Assembly (NCBI RefSeq): GCF_001758465.1 | Contig: NZ_MJIC01000010.1 | Coordinates: 868,001 to 932,000, forward strand | Length of the DNA: 64,000 bases | Direction of reading: 5' to 3' | DNA from: Marisediminitalea lipolytica | GTDB taxonomy: Bacteria; Pseudomonadota; Gammaproteobacteria; Enterobacterales; Alteromonadaceae | Shown: one piece after another, positions 7,150-19,967 of the stretch | How positions within the stretch are numbered: position 1 is the stretch's first letter | How the letters are laid out: each line of letters opens with the position of its first letter | Made by a program: the position numbers and the translations under genes | The notes under the pieces: model-generated | Told to the model about the DNA's origin: nothing | The model's input: only the letters and a program-made list of their open reading frames with translations | Database searches by the model: none

Positions 7150-7406
7150 TGTTATTGCGCATTACAACCAGTATTCCAAACACGTCATCTCACAGCCTGC
7201 TAAGCGCGCTTAATCAGCAAGATGTTGTACTTTGCAGCGGTGACGGTGTGTATGCAATGGAGGCGATTCAGGCTGCCCATCCGGAATTAACCGTTTATGC
7301 CTTTATGCCTGACTGCGCGGCCCGAGGGCTTAATGTTACTCCAACAATAACTTCTGATACACTCAGCCAATTACAGCAACAACATCAGCAGTGGATCACA
7401 ATTTAA
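7149..7406 (+). CDS. tusB: Sulfurtransferase complex subunit TusB
   Basis: Smallest subunit of TusBCD at 85 residues. It starts [21 protein letters not shown] and has the [17 protein letters not shown] stretch typical of the DsrH/TusB family. It follows tusC with a one-base overlap and is followed within a few bases by tusE, so the sulfur relay genes form one transcription unit. Confidence 0.92.
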   Translation: MLLRITTSIPNTSSHSLLSALNQQDVVLCSGDGVYAMEAIQAAHPELTVYAFMPDCAARGLNVTPTITSDTLSQLQQQHQQWITI

Positions 7407-7408
7407 CT

Positions 7409-7783
7409 ATGAGTGAAGCAGACTCAAGCGGCTCAGCCACAGGCACTCAATATTCTTTTGAGTGGAATAACCAGCAATTCGACACAGATAAACTGGGCTA
7501 CCTGCTCGACTACCAGCAATGGCAGCAGGACATGGTGCCGTTTCTGGCTGCACAGGAAGGAATTGAACTCACCGAAGCGCATTGGGAAGTCGTGTTATTT
7601 GTGCGGGAGTTTTATCTTGAATATGAAACCAGTCCCGCAATACGTGCGCTGGTAAAGGCCATGGCTGCCAAGTATGGGCCAGAAAAAGGCAACAGTCGCT
7701 ACTTACAGCGTTTATTTCCAAAAGGTCCGGCCAAACAGGCCACTAAACTTGCTGGCCTGCCAAAACCCAAAAAATGCCTGTAA
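7409..7783 (+). CDS. tusE: TusE/DsrC family sulfur-relay protein
   Basis: Accepts sulfur from TusD and hands it to MnmA for 2-thiolation of tRNA Glu/Gln/Lys wobble uridine. The C-terminal DsrC motif is complete ([20 protein letters not shown]...), with the essential penultimate Cys in the end KPKKCL. The ATG at 7409 is preferred over a GTG at 7391 that lies within tusB. At 124 residues it is slightly longer than E. coli TusE because of an N-terminal Ser/Gly-rich extension ([14 protein letters not shown]). The conserved part starts near [16 protein letters not shown]. Confidence 0.93.
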   Translation: MSEADSSGSATGTQYSFEWNNQQFDTDKLGYLLDYQQWQQDMVPFLAAQEGIELTEAHWEVVLFVREFYLEYETSPAIRALVKAMAAKYGPEKGNSRYLQRLFPKGPAKQATKLAGLPKPKKCL

Positions 7784-7785
7784 AA

Positions 7786-7808
7786 AAGGCCGCTGAAAAA
7801 GCGGCCTT
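7786..7808. terminator. Bidirectional terminator between tusE and serS
   Basis: AAGGCCGC, loop TGAAAAA, GCGGCCTT. Read on the minus strand it is followed by a run of T, so it best fits serS. On the plus strand its tail is weaker but may also end the tus transcript. Confidence 0.8.
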
Positions 7809-7834
7809 CTTGCAATTTTGCGGACGAATCGCGA

Positions 7835-9517
<1,683 letters not shown>

Positions 9518-9518
<1 letters not shown>

Positions 9519-10834
9519 TAGCCATTCCGTTTTTGTTGGCTGTTATTATTCAACTGATCCAGATATTCCCGCTTCGCTTTTAACTGCTTTTCCAGCCCGC
9601 GCTCGGTAGGTTGATAATATCTTGCATCGGCCAGTTCCGGAGGCAAATAACATTCGCCGGCGGCAAATGCATTAGGCTCATTGTGTGCGTAGCGATACTC
9701 CGCACCATGGCCCATTTCTTTTAATAATTTGGTTGGCGCGTTGCGCAAATGCACCGGCACCGGATAATCAGGTTTTTCTCTGGCGTCTTGTTTAGCCTGA
9801 CTAAACGCCATATACACGGCATTACTTTTGGCCGCCAACGCACAATAAACTGCGGCCTGAGCGATAGCACGCTCCCCTTCAGCCGGGCCAACGCGATGAT
9901 AAACATCCCAGGCGTTAATACACAGCTGCATGGCCCGGGGATCGGCATTGCCAATATCTTCCGATGATATTGCCAGAAGACGCCGGGCTACGTAAAGCGC
10001 ATCACCGCCGCCGTTTAATATTCGGGCGTACCAGTATAACGCCGCGTCGGGATCAGACCCCCGCACAGATTTATGAAACGCCGAAATCAGGTCGTAAAAG
10101 GTATCGCCCTGTTTATCGTAACTGGCTACCTTTTCTCCCACGGCCTGTTCGATATCGTTCAGACTGATTTGATTGTTGCTGGTAAAATCACTGGCCAGTT
10201 CCAGATAGGTAAGCAAGCGGCGACCATCGCCACCAGAGAGGCCGATCAGTGCGCTTCTGGCGTCATCTGCCAGCGTCAGGTTCTGTGTGCCTAAGCCGCG
10301 TTCATTGTCTATTAATGCCCTGTCTAACAGGTGATTAAGCGCATCGTCGTCGATAGGTTTGAGCACATATACCCTAACCCGGGAAAGTAATGCGTTATTC
10401 AGTTCAAATGACGGGTTCTCGGTAGTGGCGCCCACAAAAGTCACCACGCCCGATTCAACAAAGGGTAAAAAGGCATCCTGCTGGGATTTGTTAAAGCGAT
10501 GCACTTCGTCTACAAACAACAGGGTTCGTTCGCCCATGGATTTATTTTGCTTGGCTTCGTCCATGGCGGCGCGAATATCCTTTACACCGGAGGTCACCGC
10601 CGACAGTTTTATAACCTGAGCGTTGGTGTAAACCGCAATGAGTTCGGCCATGGTAGTCTTACCGGTACCCGGCGGCCCCCACAATACCATAGAATGGCAG
10701 TGGCCTGATTCGAGCATTTTGCGCAGGGGCTTACCCGGGCCAACCAAATGGCTCTGGCCCACATATTCATCCAGGTTTACCGGCCGCATACGCGCGGCCA
10801 GAGGCGCATAGGTTTGCTGACTGAACAAACTCAT
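9518..10834 (-). CDS. rarA: Replication-associated recombination protein A (AAA+ ATPase)
   Basis: AAA+ ATPase of the clamp-loader-like RarA/MgsA/WRNIP1 family, acting at stalled replication forks. It is 438 residues. Walker A is GPPGTGKTT (about residues 53-61) and Walker B is [20 protein letters not shown], followed by the sensor [11 protein letters not shown]. The C-terminal tetramerisation domain contains [17 protein letters not shown]. The start overlaps the lolA stop by four bases (ATGA), so the two are coupled. The lolA-rarA-serS order is conserved in gammaproteobacteria. Confidence 0.96.
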
Positions 10835-11445
10835 GGGCGTTGATCATCAACCATAAAGGATTCAGGGATCTCGGCAATAAAGGCCGATGAGGCAACCGGT
10901 TGGTTAAACTCACGCTGGCTAAAGGTGATAGTACTTTGCTGTCCCTGACTATCAACCATAATTAACTTTGCCAGGCCCTGCTCATCAAAGCTCAGGGTAA
11001 GGGTACGGATCTGTCCGCCTTCGTTTTTCGCTGACACGGTAAAGTTATCTGTCTGCGCAGAATTCACCGCATATTGTTGCCATACCGACTCGTCATTACT
11101 GGTTAACAGCACCATGGGATTGTTATCCACCGCCTGTTGTTGCGACATCACTGTTACCTGTTCAACCCACTCATCAATATGCCATACCGAGGTGCCATCG
11201 GCTATTAACACGGTTTCATCGGGTAGCAGCGTTTCCCAGCGCAGTTTATCGGGGCGTGTCATGGTTAAATTGCCACTGGCTTCGTGCACAATCTCACCCT
11301 GTTCGTCGGTAACAGCCTGAGAAAAGGCGGCCTGGAATGATTGCAGATCTGTCAGGCGTTGTTTTAGTTCACCTGCGTCATCAGCAAATACTGGCGCAGC
11401 AAAAAAACTCACAGCCAACACGGCCCGGCTTAAAAATAATTTCAT
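10831..11445 (-). CDS. lolA: Outer-membrane lipoprotein carrier protein LolA
   Basis: Periplasmic chaperone that carries lipoproteins from the LolCDE transporter to LolB at the outer membrane. It is 204 residues from the second of two nearby ATGs. This one gives the better ribosome-site spacing (AAGAG about 6 nt upstream); the other adds only Met-Thr. It has a signal peptide ([21 protein letters not shown], cut before DDAGEL), then the LolA pattern [12 protein letters not shown]...[15 protein letters not shown] and [15 protein letters not shown]. It is coupled to rarA downstream and lies 13 bp past ftsK. Confidence 0.95.
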   Translation of the reverse strand: MKLFLSRAVLAVSFFAAPVFADDAGELKQRLTDLQSFQAAFSQAVTDEQGEIVHEASGNLTMTRPDKLRWETLLPDETVLIADGTSVWHIDEWVEQVTVMSQQQAVDNNPMVLLTSNDESVWQQYAVNSAQTDNFTVSAKNEGGQIRTLTLSFDEQGLAKLIMVDSQGQQSTITFSQREFNQPVASSAFIAEIPESFMVDDQRP

Positions 11446-11458
11446 AGTCATCTCTTGG

Positions 11459-13972
11459 TTAATCTCTTGGCGGCGGGGGCGCTAAGACTTCACGATTACC
11501 GTTGTGCCCCGCAGGAGTAACGACACCACTTTGTTCCATTTGTTCCACCAAACGCGCCGCACGGTTATATCCTATGCGGAATTTACGTTGTACGCTGGAA
11601 ACCGATGCGCGACGGGTTTCGGTAACAAATGCCACGGCTTCATCGTAAAAAGCATCAACCTCCTGATCACCGCCCTCAGGCTGCTCACCCGGGAGCAGTA
11701 TCTCTGCCGTGGATTCGGGATTAAGAATTTCGTCGATATATTCTGGCTCGCCGCGTTTTTTCCAGTCAGCCACAACCGCGTGTACTTCATGGTCGTCAAC
11801 AAAGGCGCCATGGACACGGGTTGGCACCGGACTACCCGGCGGCAAATACAGCATATCACCCATCCCTAACAGGGTTTCAGCGCCTTGCTGATCAAGAATG
11901 GTCCGCGAGTCAATTTTACTTGATACCTGGAACGCGATACGGGTCGGGATATTGGCTTTAATCAAACCCGTAATAACATCTACCGAAGGCCGCTGGGTGG
12001 CAAGTACAAGGTGTATACCAGCAGCACGGGCTTTCTGTGCGATTCGCGCAATAAGCTCTTCTACCTTTTTACCCACAATCATAATCATGTCGGCAAATTC
12101 GTCCACCACAACGACAATGGATGGCAGTTTTTCAAGATCAGGCGCTTCTTCCAGCATACTGTCTTCAGTACGCCAAAGCGGGTCTTTAATGGGTTCGCCG
12201 TCTTCGATGGCCTGCTTGATTTTGGCGTTATACCCTTTAAGGTTACGGACCCCAAGCATCGACATTAACTTATAGCGGCGCTCCATTTCGCCCACACACC
12301 AACGCAACGCGTTAGAAGCTTCCTTCATATCGGTAACCACTTCCGCTAGCAAATGAGGAATACCTTCATACACAGATAATTCCAGCATTTTAGGGTCAAT
12401 CATGATCATCCGTACGTCTTCTGGCGTCGACTTGTACAGCAAGCTCAGGATCATCACGTTAACCCCGACGGACTTACCGGAACCTGTGGTACCCGCTACC
12501 AATAAATGTGGCATTTTGGCCAGATCAACGACTACCGGGTCGCCACTGATGTCCGCCCCCAGCACCATGGTCAGCGCCGACGCATTAGACTGAAAGGCTT
12601 CGCATTCAATCACTTCACTCATGCGCACCATTTCGCGCTTTTTATTTGGCAGTTCAAGGCCAATAACCGATTTCCCGGGTATCACTTCCACTACGCGCAC
12701 CGACGTAGCCGACATTTCACGGGCTAAATCTTTCGACAGGCTGGTAATTTTGCTTACTTTGACCCCTGGCGCGAGGTCTATTTCAAACCGTGTAATTACC
12801 GGTCCCGGATAAACACCAACCACGGCGGCATCAATATTAAAGTTAGCCAGTTTTTCTTCTACCAGGCGGGACACGACATCCAGTTCTTCCTGTGTGATCG
12901 GGTTCTCTTTTTTATCCGGACGGTCAAGTAAGTCAAAAGATGGCATCGGGCCAATATCGCCTTCATCTGCATCACTATCACCGCGCGGCGGTCTGATTTG
13001 CCTAGCCCCGCGTGCTGCTGGCTGCTGCGGCTGAATCGGTGTTACGCTGGCGGTTTTTCTCGGTTCTGGTTCAGCACTAATTACCGGTTCTTCCGCGCTT
13101 AAGTGCTCCCCTACCCCATCATCGGTATCAATAATAAACGGCGGTAAGTCGTCTTCGTCCTCGTCATCCTGAGCAAAAATTTCGTCCGGAATAGTAAAAG
13201 AAGGCTCACTGCGCTGCGGCTTCGCTGTCGCTGAAGACGACGTTTCAGTAACACGCTTGTCTGTGCTGGTCTCAGCCGGTGGTTCAGCCCGTAAACTGGT
13301 AATATTCAGCTCGTCACTGTCTTTGTCTTTGTCTTTGCTAGCCAGTTTATTTGGCAGAGAAAGCGTAGGCATATTTAACGACAGCAGTTTTTGCGGTGCC
13401 TGTATGGATTTTTGACCAAACCAGATAGTTCCCTCACCCAGCTTATCGATAATTAACAGCCAGGAGATACCAGTTAATAAGGTAAAACCAACGCAGCAAA
13501 AACACAGTAGTAACAGTACGGTGCCGGCAACATTAAAATACGGCACTAAAGCCGAACTGATGACATCGCCAATTAATCCGCCGGCACTAAAGCTAAATAA
13601 GTCATCAAAATTAATACTGGCAATGCCCGTTAACCCAAGCACGATTAAAATGGCGCCAATTAAACGTAAGCCAATGGTCAGATAATCCAGCTCTCGCCAG
13701 GTTTTAATATTATGAAAAATAAACCAGCCAACAAAAGCACAGCAAAAAGGCGTGGCGTAAGCCAGATAGCCAAAGGTGAAAAAGAATAAATCAGCTGTCC
13801 AGGCGCCCGTTGGGCCAACCCAGTTATGTACGTTGTTTTGCAGCCCAGCCTGACTCCACCCCGGATCGCCCGGATGAAATGAGGCTAGCGCCAGTAACAA
13901 AAAAAACGCCAGGGCACAGGCTATTATGATACCTGTTTCCCAGATACGTTGAATGCCAGAAAGTCGCACCAT
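11459..13972 (-). CDS. ftsK: DNA translocase FtsK
   Basis: Septal DNA pump that moves chromosome dimers to dif and activates XerCD. The N-terminal membrane domain has about four segments ([74 protein letters not shown]). A short acidic, Pro-rich linker follows, about residues 215-340. The motor has Walker [13 protein letters not shown] and Walker [12 protein letters not shown]. The C-terminal winged-helix gamma domain reads [17 protein letters not shown]. The start used is the ATG giving [10 protein letters not shown], 837 residues. A GTG at 14011 would add 13 residues. The linker is much shorter than the long linker of E. coli FtsK. The gene is divergent from nothing and lies behind lrp on the same strand. 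Confidence 0.95.
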   Translation of the reverse strand: MVRLSGIQRIWETGIIIACALAFFLLLALASFHPGDPGWSQAGLQNNVHNWVGPTGAWTADLFFFTFGYLAYATPFCCAFVGWFIFHNIKTWRELDYLTIGLRLIGAILIVLGLTGIASINFDDLFSFSAGGLIGDVISSALVPYFNVAGTVLLLLCFCCVGFTLLTGISWLLIIDKLGEGTIWFGQKSIQAPQKLLSLNMPTLSLPNKLASKDKDKDSDELNITSLRAEPPAETSTDKRVTETSSSATAKPQRSEPSFTIPDEIFAQDDEDEDDLPPFIIDTDDGVGEHLSAEEPVISAEPEPRKTASVTPIQPQQPAARGARQIRPPRGDSDADEGDIGPMPSFDLLDRPDKKENPITQEELDVVSRLVEEKLANFNIDAAVVGVYPGPVITRFEIDLAPGVKVSKITSLSKDLAREMSATSVRVVEVIPGKSVIGLELPNKKREMVRMSEVIECEAFQSNASALTMVLGADISGDPVVVDLAKMPHLLVAGTTGSGKSVGVNVMILSLLYKSTPEDVRMIMIDPKMLELSVYEGIPHLLAEVVTDMKEASNALRWCVGEMERRYKLMSMLGVRNLKGYNAKIKQAIEDGEPIKDPLWRTEDSMLEEAPDLEKLPSIVVVVDEFADMIMIVGKKVEELIARIAQKARAAGIHLVLATQRPSVDVITGLIKANIPTRIAFQVSSKIDSRTILDQQGAETLLGMGDMLYLPPGSPVPTRVHGAFVDDHEVHAVVADWKKRGEPEYIDEILNPESTAEILLPGEQPEGGDQEVDAFYDEAVAFVTETRRASVSSVQRKFRIGYNRAARLVEQMEQSGVVTPAGHNGNREVLAPPPPRD

Positions 13973-14109
13973 ATCCCTAAATATCTCTCTTTGCCGGTGT
14001 TTACACGTCACCGGTCATTGATTTTTATCTTTGCGCACAGCCAGAGCCACAAACAATGCTAATGACCCCAAATATCATCATACCATTCAGGCAGCGAGTT
14101 GCTATGGCC

Positions 14110-14595
14110 TTATTTTGTATTAATTCGCAAACTATTGGTACTTTTAACTTCTTCCATAACCACATAGGTTCTTGATGCACTCACTCCGGGTAAGCGCAGC
14201 AGTGTATCCCCCAGTAGTTTTCGGTAACTGGACATGTCGGCAACCCTTGCTTTTAACAAGAAATCAAAGTTGCCCGAAACCAGATGACACTCTTGTATAT
14301 CATCATGTTGCTGAACCGCAGCTGAAAATTCGGCAAAGATATCCACTGACGTTTTGGTCAGCGTAATCTCTACAAATACCAGCATGGCTGCCCCGAGTTT
14401 ATGCGGGTCCAGTTTAGCGTGATAGCCCAGAATATAGCCCTGTGACTCCAGCCGTTTTACTCTTTCCAGACAAGGACTGGGGCTTAAACCAACTTGTTTG
14501 GCCAGTTCCACGTTAGAAATTCTGCCGTCTTTTTGCAGCATCGAAAGTATGTTGCGGTCTATTCTGTCGAGGTGTTTGGGGGTTTTTACCAACAT
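14110..14595 (-). CDS. lrp: Leucine-responsive regulatory protein, Lrp/AsnC family
   Basis: Global amino-acid-responsive regulator, or a close Lrp-family paralogue. It is 161 residues. The N-terminal helix-turn-helix (LDRIDRNILSMLQKDGRISNVELAKQVGLSPSPCLERVKRLE) is followed by the C-terminal RAM/ACT-like domain (LVFVEITLTKTSVDIFAEF...ECHLVSGNFDFLLKARVADMSSYRKLL). The placement just upstream of ftsK is the same as E. coli lrp-ftsK. It is divergent from alanine dehydrogenase with 134 bp between them, so local control of ald by alanine or leucine is plausible but inferred. Confidence 0.93.
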   Translation of the reverse strand: MLVKTPKHLDRIDRNILSMLQKDGRISNVELAKQVGLSPSPCLERVKRLESQGYILGYHAKLDPHKLGAAMLVFVEITLTKTSVDIFAEFSAAVQQHDDIQECHLVSGNFDFLLKARVADMSSYRKLLGDTLLRLPGVSASRTYVVMEEVKSTNSLRINTK

Positions 14596-14729
14596 ATAAT
14601 ATTTTCCAAAACGGCATTTATAAAGAATATTACACTGTGATTTAAAAAACTACAGCAGATATATTTTAAAACCTTTCGCTATACTCAGCATCATTAGTAA
14701 CTCAATTAATTTAACAGGCAGAGAGAACT

Positions 14730-15857
14730 ATGTTAGTTGGTGTACCAAAAGAAATTAAAAATCACGAATACCGCGTTGGCTTAACCCCGGCAGCGGTAAA
14801 AGAATTTGTGACTCATGGTCATAAGGTACTGGTTGAAACCAATGCCGGCACCGCCATTGGTTTTACCGATGAAATGTATGTTGAAGCTGGTGCCACTATT
14901 GCCGCCACAGCCGAACAAATCTTTGCCGAAGCAGAGATGATAGTTAAGGTAAAAGAGCCGCAACCACAAGAGTGTAAACAGTTACGCCGTGGTCAAACCC
15001 TGTATACATACCTTCACCTGGCACCAGACCCAACTCAAACCGAACTGCTAATCGAGTCTGGCGCAACCTGTATTGCTTACGAAACCGTAACAGACGCCCG
15101 CGGTGGCCTGCCTTTGCTTGCTCCTATGAGTGAAGTAGCTGGTCGTATGTCTGTTCAGGCTGGTGCGCATTACCTTGAAAAAGCCCACGGCGGCAGCGGC
15201 ACACTGCTTGGCGGTGTGCCTGGTGTTGCACCGGGTAAAGTGCTGGTTATCGGTGGCGGCGTTGTAGGCACGCAAGCCGCTAAAATGGCCCTTGGCCTGG
15301 GTGCAGATGTCACTATTCTGGACCGCTCATTACCCCGTTTACGCCAGTTAGACGATATCTTCAATGGTCAGGTTAAAACCGTATATTCTACTGTTGATGC
15401 TATCGATCACTACTCAGCCAATGCTGATTTGGTTGTTGGCGCGGTATTAATACCTGGCGCGGCTGCGCCTAAATTGCTCAACGAACAACACATTGCCAAC
15501 ATGAAGAAAGGCTCTGTTATTGTTGACGTTGCTATCGATCAGGGCGGCTGTTTTGCTACATCAAAAGCAACCACTCACCAGGATCCGGTATATATCGTAG
15601 ATGGCGTTGTTCATTACTGTGTGGCTAACATGCCCGGTGGTGTTGCCCGTACTTCGACGATGGCACTGAATAACGCGACTCTGCCATTTGGTCTGGCATT
15701 AGCCAACAAAGGCCCTAAACAGGCGATGATGGAAGATATCCACCTGTTAAACGGCCTGAATGTTCACGAAGGCAAGGTAACTTACAAAGCCGTGGTTGAA
15801 GCCCTTGGCGATCAACTGGGCATTCAGTACACCCCTGCGCTCGACGCCTTAGCGTAA
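14730..15857 (+). CDS. ald: Alanine dehydrogenase
   Basis: NAD-dependent interconversion of L-alanine and pyruvate plus ammonia. It is 375 residues, within the family norm. The N-terminal domain has [20 protein letters not shown], with the substrate-binding Arg and Lys (Lys in [10 protein letters not shown]). The central Rossmann domain has [29 protein letters not shown]. The C-terminal part contains [21 protein letters not shown] with the catalytic-region residues, and the active-site His is in TYLHLAPD. The gene is divergent from lrp, and a strong terminator follows. AGAGAG precedes the ATG. Confidence 0.96.
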   Translation: MLVGVPKEIKNHEYRVGLTPAAVKEFVTHGHKVLVETNAGTAIGFTDEMYVEAGATIAATAEQIFAEAEMIVKVKEPQPQECKQLRRGQTLYTYLHLAPDPTQTELLIESGATCIAYETVTDARGGLPLLAPMSEVAGRMSVQAGAHYLEKAHGGSGTLLGGVPGVAPGKVLVIGGGVVGTQAAKMALGLGADVTILDRSLPRLRQLDDIFNGQVKTVYSTVDAIDHYSANADLVVGAVLIPGAAAPKLLNEQHIANMKKGSVIVDVAIDQGGCFATSKATTHQDPVYIVDGVVHYCVANMPGGVARTSTMALNNATLPFGLALANKGPKQAMMEDIHLLNGLNVHEGKVTYKAVVEALGDQLGIQYTPALDALA

Positions 15858-15879
15858 AATACGCAGAAGAAAAATTTCA

Positions 15880-15908
15880 GCGGGGCCTATGTGGCCCCGT
15901 TGTTGTTT
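15880..15908 (+). terminator. Terminator of alanine dehydrogenase
   Basis: CGGGGCC, loop TATGT, GGCCCCG followed by TTGTTGTTT, starting about 20 nt after the ald stop codon. Confidence 0.8.
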
Positions 15909-15990
15909 AGCTTATCAGAAACAAAGGCTAACAATTAACCGCTTGCTCCCCTGCTCTCCACCGTTACCATAAGGATATTTCTGACTGTCG

Positions 15991-17064
15991 GTGACCGCTG
16001 CCATGTGGCTGAGTTACGCTTATTATCTCCTGCTGTTTACTGCACTTTCTGTCATGCTTGCCCAGGTGTATTTTAAACCAGTAAGAACAGAGCACATTCT
16101 TACCGCCATCTTTTGTGGTTCTTTAGCCATGGTAGCACTGCAGGTCCTTACGACTGCATCAGGCAGTACAGCGGCTTACGTATTTGCGCTGGGAACCTGT
16201 GCTACCTGTAATGTTATCTGGTTAATTGCCAGAGCCCTGTTTCGAGGGGCTAACGCCCTGTCTGCTAAACATTACCTGCTGGCGGCAAGTATCGCCGGTT
16301 TAGTGATAGTAAATCGCAGTGCAGAGCTGTTGATCTCAGTAGAGTGGCTTAATAGCCGGGAAATTGCCTGGTTAACCGGCTCAGTGTCAGAAATAACCCG
16401 GTTGTTGTCTTCTACCATCCTTGCACTGGCCTTTTGGGAGCCGTTAAGAGGTTTTAGCACTGCCGGTAACACTGCAAAGCGACAGCGATTTTTGTTTGCC
16501 AGCATCTTTTTTGTGGGCGTTTTCAGCTGTACGGTAATCACCGAAGGATTGTTAACAGAGGCTGCCCGTCAACAAATCCGACCCTGGCTTGTTGTAATTT
16601 CAGCGCTGGCTATCGTCATAACGACCTTTATTATTCTGCTAGCACAGCATAAGCAACGGCAAAATAACGCTCAGCCAGTTAAACGTCCTGCATCACTTTC
16701 AGAAGATGACTTGTTACTGGCCAGACAAATCGAGCATCTGATGGAATATGAAAAGCTCTATTTAAACCATGAACTAAAAACTATTGATATTGCTAATGCG
16801 CTTAACGTGTCGGAATATAAAGTGGGCCGCGTGATACGCAGCCTGAGCAACGCGGCCAACGTTAATCAGTTTATCAACCGCTACCGCATTGCCCACGCAA
16901 AACAACTGCTCACCGCTCAGGAATGCCAACACTGGACAATTCTCGTTATTAGCCTTGAATGCGGTTTCGCTTCGCTGGCACCGTTTAACCGGGCATTTAA
17001 GGCAAGCGAAGGCTGCACACCTAATCAGTACCGACAGCAAAAAATACCGCAGGCTCAGGTGTAA
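15991..17064 (+). CDS. AraC-family regulator with an N-terminal seven-helix membrane domain
   Basis: Putative membrane-bound transcription factor. The first ~225 residues hold about seven hydrophobic segments (LSYAYYLLLFTALSVMLAQVYF, ILTAIFCGSLAMVALQVL, and so on to WLVVISALAIVITTFIILLAQH). The C-terminal ~110 residues form an AraC-type helix-turn-helix (LKTIDIANALNVSEYKVGRVIRSL, then the second HTH with ILVISLECGFASLAPFNRAFKASEGCTPNQYRQQ). The start is uncertain: GTG at 15991 or ATG at 16003. The ligand and target genes are unknown. It converges on the DUF2306 gene with 30 bp between stops, so the two are neighbours but not co-transcribed. Confidence 0.85.
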   Translation: MTAAMWLSYAYYLLLFTALSVMLAQVYFKPVRTEHILTAIFCGSLAMVALQVLTTASGSTAAYVFALGTCATCNVIWLIARALFRGANALSAKHYLLAASIAGLVIVNRSAELLISVEWLNSREIAWLTGSVSEITRLLSSTILALAFWEPLRGFSTAGNTAKRQRFLFASIFFVGVFSCTVITEGLLTEAARQQIRPWLVVISALAIVITTFIILLAQHKQRQNNAQPVKRPASLSEDDLLLARQIEHLMEYEKLYLNHELKTIDIANALNVSEYKVGRVIRSLSNAANVNQFINRYRIAHAKQLLTAQECQHWTILVISLECGFASLAPFNRAFKASEGCTPNQYRQQKIPQAQV

Positions 17065-17094
17065 CGTGAGGAGGTCAATGATCTTCCCTCGTGA

Positions 17095-17934
17095 TCAACT
17101 GATAATCCGGGGCCCCCACATCATGATGGTGGCAGCAAAAGTCCCGGCAACCGTGAGCAGAAACATCGCAACAACGGTCAGTGATGCCGTTATTACAGTA
17201 CGTGAGTGGCGTGATTTTTCAGCGCGCATCACCAGCTCAGCGACTGCCATGGGCAGCAAATAAGACGCAAAGGATAAGATAATATCAGCTGGCCCGTTTA
17301 GTGTTGCATTGTTGCCCATGGGCCCCTGATTAATCATAAACCAGCTCATCAGGTACAACCTGAACGTCCATACCCCGTTAATAAGAATAAAGGCGTGAAC
17401 CGCAAACCGACGATGCTGCGCAAATTGACGAGCCCGTGCATACTTCCACGCGTAATATACCGCGACAATAATAAGAACACCGTTAAGGGTTACGCCCAGT
17501 GCACCAGTCACACTCAGGCGGCTACCGGTGATCCACGTCATATACAGGCCGCCAAAGGCCCCCATTAATCCAACAGTAAAATAAACACGGCCATTTAACC
17601 GGTGAAGCTTTGGCAATCGCTGTCTTACGCCCGGTAAAAACTGAATAAACGCGGCCAGATTGATGAGGATTACAGGTACTACATGGAGTAATAATAAGGC
17701 GTTATTAAAGGTGTCTCCATTGATATAACCTCTGATCATATAGGTATACATCGACTCATCGATGCTACCGTTTATCAGGGGCAAGGCAAATTGCTTAAAG
17801 ATATACAGCGCAAAAATCCATTGCCCAATAAGCGCTGCTATCAACCAACCCTTAACGGCCAGTGATAATCCGGATTTAATTTTTTCTTTTGACGCTGTTT
17901 GCGGGAAAGCGGAAGCGCTAACGGTGTCTGTCAT
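17095..17934 (-). CDS. DUF2306 family membrane protein
   Basis: Predicted inner-membrane protein of 279 residues with about seven transmembrane helices. Sequence features that fit DUF2306 are HRLNGRVYFTVGLMGAFGGLY and QHRRFAVHAFILINGVWTFRLYL, with conserved His/Arg in the loops. The N-terminal ~25 residues are polar. Molecular function is not known for the family; a haem or redox role has not been shown here. It is a single-gene unit converging on the AraC-type regulator. Confidence 0.75.
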   Translation of the reverse strand: MTDTVSASAFPQTASKEKIKSGLSLAVKGWLIAALIGQWIFALYIFKQFALPLINGSIDESMYTYMIRGYINGDTFNNALLLLHVVPVILINLAAFIQFLPGVRQRLPKLHRLNGRVYFTVGLMGAFGGLYMTWITGSRLSVTGALGVTLNGVLIIVAVYYAWKYARARQFAQHRRFAVHAFILINGVWTFRLYLMSWFMINQGPMGNNATLNGPADIILSFASYLLPMAVAELVMRAEKSRHSRTVITASLTVVAMFLLTVAGTFAATIMMWGPRIIS

Positions 17935-18094
17935 AAATGCATTCTCTTTATTAAAACTGGCTGTAAATTGCCAACTTGCGTAAGAAAATGCTTATCGAAT
18001 TACAAATTCGATCGTAAAAACAAAGAAAAATGTCTGGCGGCGAGAGATTTAATGGCTGGGCTGACATTTTTGCCAGCCCACATTTGAAAAGGTA

Positions 18095-18802
18095 TTACGC
18101 GTTAATACTGTCGTTAACGGTTTTTAAGGTAGCCAGCGGATCGGCTGACTGTGTAATAGGACGCCCCATTACCAGATAACTAACACCAGCTTCGATAGCA
18201 TCAACCGGTGTCATTACCCGTTTTTGATCGCCAACATCACTGCCGGCAGGACGAATGCCCGGTGTTACCAACAGAAAATCCGTATTGTGCGTTTCACGCA
18301 GCATTACCGCCTCTTTAGCAGAACAGACCACACCGTCTAACCCGCTGTCTGCAGTAAGTTGCGCCAGCTTTTTAACCTGCTCGGCCGGCGTGATATCAGG
18401 TACCACATCGTTTAGCTGCGACTGATCCATGCTGGTGAGTACTGTTACGGCGATAAGTTTGGTTTGCGGATGCGACGATTCAGCAATGGCTTTTTTTGCT
18501 GCCATCATCATTTCCTTACCGCCACTTGCGTGCACATTCACCATCCATACCCCCATCTCGGCCGCCGCTTTGCACGCTTTAGCTACCGTGTTAGGGATAT
18601 CGTGAAATTTCAAATCAAGAAAGATATCAAAACCCCGGGCAATGAGTGATTTTACAAATTCAGGACCGTAAAGTGTAAACATCTCTTTGCCTACTTTTAG
18701 CTTGCAGGCGGTAGGATCCAACTGATCAACCAGGGCAAGGGCCTTATCGGTATCATCAAAATCCAACGCTACAATCACACGGGCATCTTGGCTCATTCTC
18801 AT
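18095..18802 (-). CDS. pyrF: Orotidine 5'-phosphate decarboxylase
   Basis: Final step of de novo UMP synthesis: OMP to UMP plus CO2. It is 235 residues. The catalytic cluster is visible as [12 protein letters not shown] (Asp-Lys-x-His-Asp), with [12 protein letters not shown] at the N-terminus and the phosphate-binding [20 protein letters not shown] toward the C-terminus. It ends the lapA-lapB-pyrF run; its start overlaps the lapB stop by one base, as in E. coli yciM-pyrF. Confidence 0.97.
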   Translation of the reverse strand: MRMSQDARVIVALDFDDTDKALALVDQLDPTACKLKVGKEMFTLYGPEFVKSLIARGFDIFLDLKFHDIPNTVAKACKAAAEMGVWMVNVHASGGKEMMMAAKKAIAESSHPQTKLIAVTVLTSMDQSQLNDVVPDITPAEQVKKLAQLTADSGLDGVVCSAKEAVMLRETHNTDFLLVTPGIRPAGSDVGDQKRVMTPVDAIEAGVSYLVMGRPITQSADPLATLKTVNDSINA

Positions 18803-19962
18803 TACTCTCCGTCTAAACCTCTAATGGGGTTAACAACCCCCCACTTTTTACAGGATGGGCACAGCCAGTATAACTTGCGACCCGAAAATCCACAGCTCTT
18901 ACAACGATACCGTGGACGTTGTTCTATTTGTTTCGCAACCAGTTCACCCAACTGTTGGTAGGTTGCTTTCGCATTGGCATCATCACTTAACTCACAGTAC
19001 AGCTGCATTAAGCGATGAAAACCACGCATGGTTGGTGTTTTTTGTAACTGGTCAAACAGGTAATCCGCCGCTTGCTGTAGTTCTCCCTTGTTGGAAAACA
19101 CATCAACCATTGCCAGATACAAGGTGGCGCTTTGGATCCAGTTTTCTTTTAACAAGTGTTCAAATTTCTGCCATTCGCCGGTTTCACTGGCAATTTGCTC
19201 CAGTAGCGGAATGGCTTCGGTAAACCAGTTTTTATCGCGGTTTGCAATCTGTACCAGGTATTCGCCGGCTTCTTTAAGGCGACCCTGATCAAAAGTCACC
19301 TCACCCAGCATCAGCCAGGGTCTTACTGCTTTTTCATCTACGTTGACGGCTTTTTGCAATAACGCCAGCGCAGCCGGAATATCTTCGTTATCCAACTCCA
19401 GCTGGGCTTGCTCACAATAAAAGTGCGCTAACTTACTACGTATGCCGTCGTTATCGGCCAGCATCTTTTCAGCCAACTCGATGGCGTGGCTCCACTCTTT
19501 AGTCGTCTGATAAATAGCAAAGAGCTGTTGCTGAGCAAAATCGAAATGTTTGTCGCTGTTAAGCAGACTGACAAAGGCCCCTTCGGCCCGTTCCAGAAAG
19601 CCTGCTTGCATATAATCGCGGCCCAGCTCTTTCAGCGCTAGTTCTCGCTGGGTAGCCTGAATTTCATCGCGGCTAACCACATTTTGATGGACGCGGATTG
19701 CGCGATCGATTTCGCCACGCTGACGGTAAAAATTCCCCATGGCGATGTGGGTTTCAACAGTGTCACTGTTAACGTCGATCATTTTAATTAATGTATCAAC
19801 GGCCCGGTCGGGCTGATCAGACAGCAGGAAATTTAAACCACGAAAATAGTGTTTTGAGAGAATACTGGATTGTTTACGCTGGGCCTGACGAACACTGTTA
19901 CGCCCCATTATGTATCCATAACCGGCAGCAACAGGTAACAATAAGAATAACAGCTCCAGCAT
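18802..19962 (-). CDS. lapB: Lipopolysaccharide assembly protein B
   Basis: Inner-membrane-anchored TPR protein that controls LpxC turnover by FtsH and so LPS synthesis. It is 386 residues. There is one N-terminal membrane helix ([20 protein letters not shown]). TPR repeats extend from about residue 35 to 340 ([21 protein letters not shown] and others). The C-terminal rubredoxin-type zinc site has [22 protein letters not shown], four Cys in two CxxC pairs. It follows lapA by 5 bp. Confidence 0.95.
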   Translation of the reverse strand: MLELLFLLLPVAAGYGYIMGRNSVRQAQRKQSSILSKHYFRGLNFLLSDQPDRAVDTLIKMIDVNSDTVETHIAMGNFYRQRGEIDRAIRVHQNVVSRDEIQATQRELALKELGRDYMQAGFLERAEGAFVSLLNSDKHFDFAQQQLFAIYQTTKEWSHAIELAEKMLADNDGIRSKLAHFYCEQAQLELDNEDIPAALALLQKAVNVDEKAVRPWLMLGEVTFDQGRLKEAGEYLVQIANRDKNWFTEAIPLLEQIASETGEWQKFEHLLKENWIQSATLYLAMVDVFSNKGELQQAADYLFDQLQKTPTMRGFHRLMQLYCELSDDANAKATYQQLGELVAKQIEQRPRYRCKSCGFSGRKLYWLCPSCKKWGVVNPIRGLDGE

Positions 19963-19967
19963 GGTGC

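Noticed and set aside
18050..18085. Terminator hairpin after pyrF (GGGCTG/CAGCCC)
   Set aside because: The stem is short, and on the minus strand no T-run follows. Left out as too weak.
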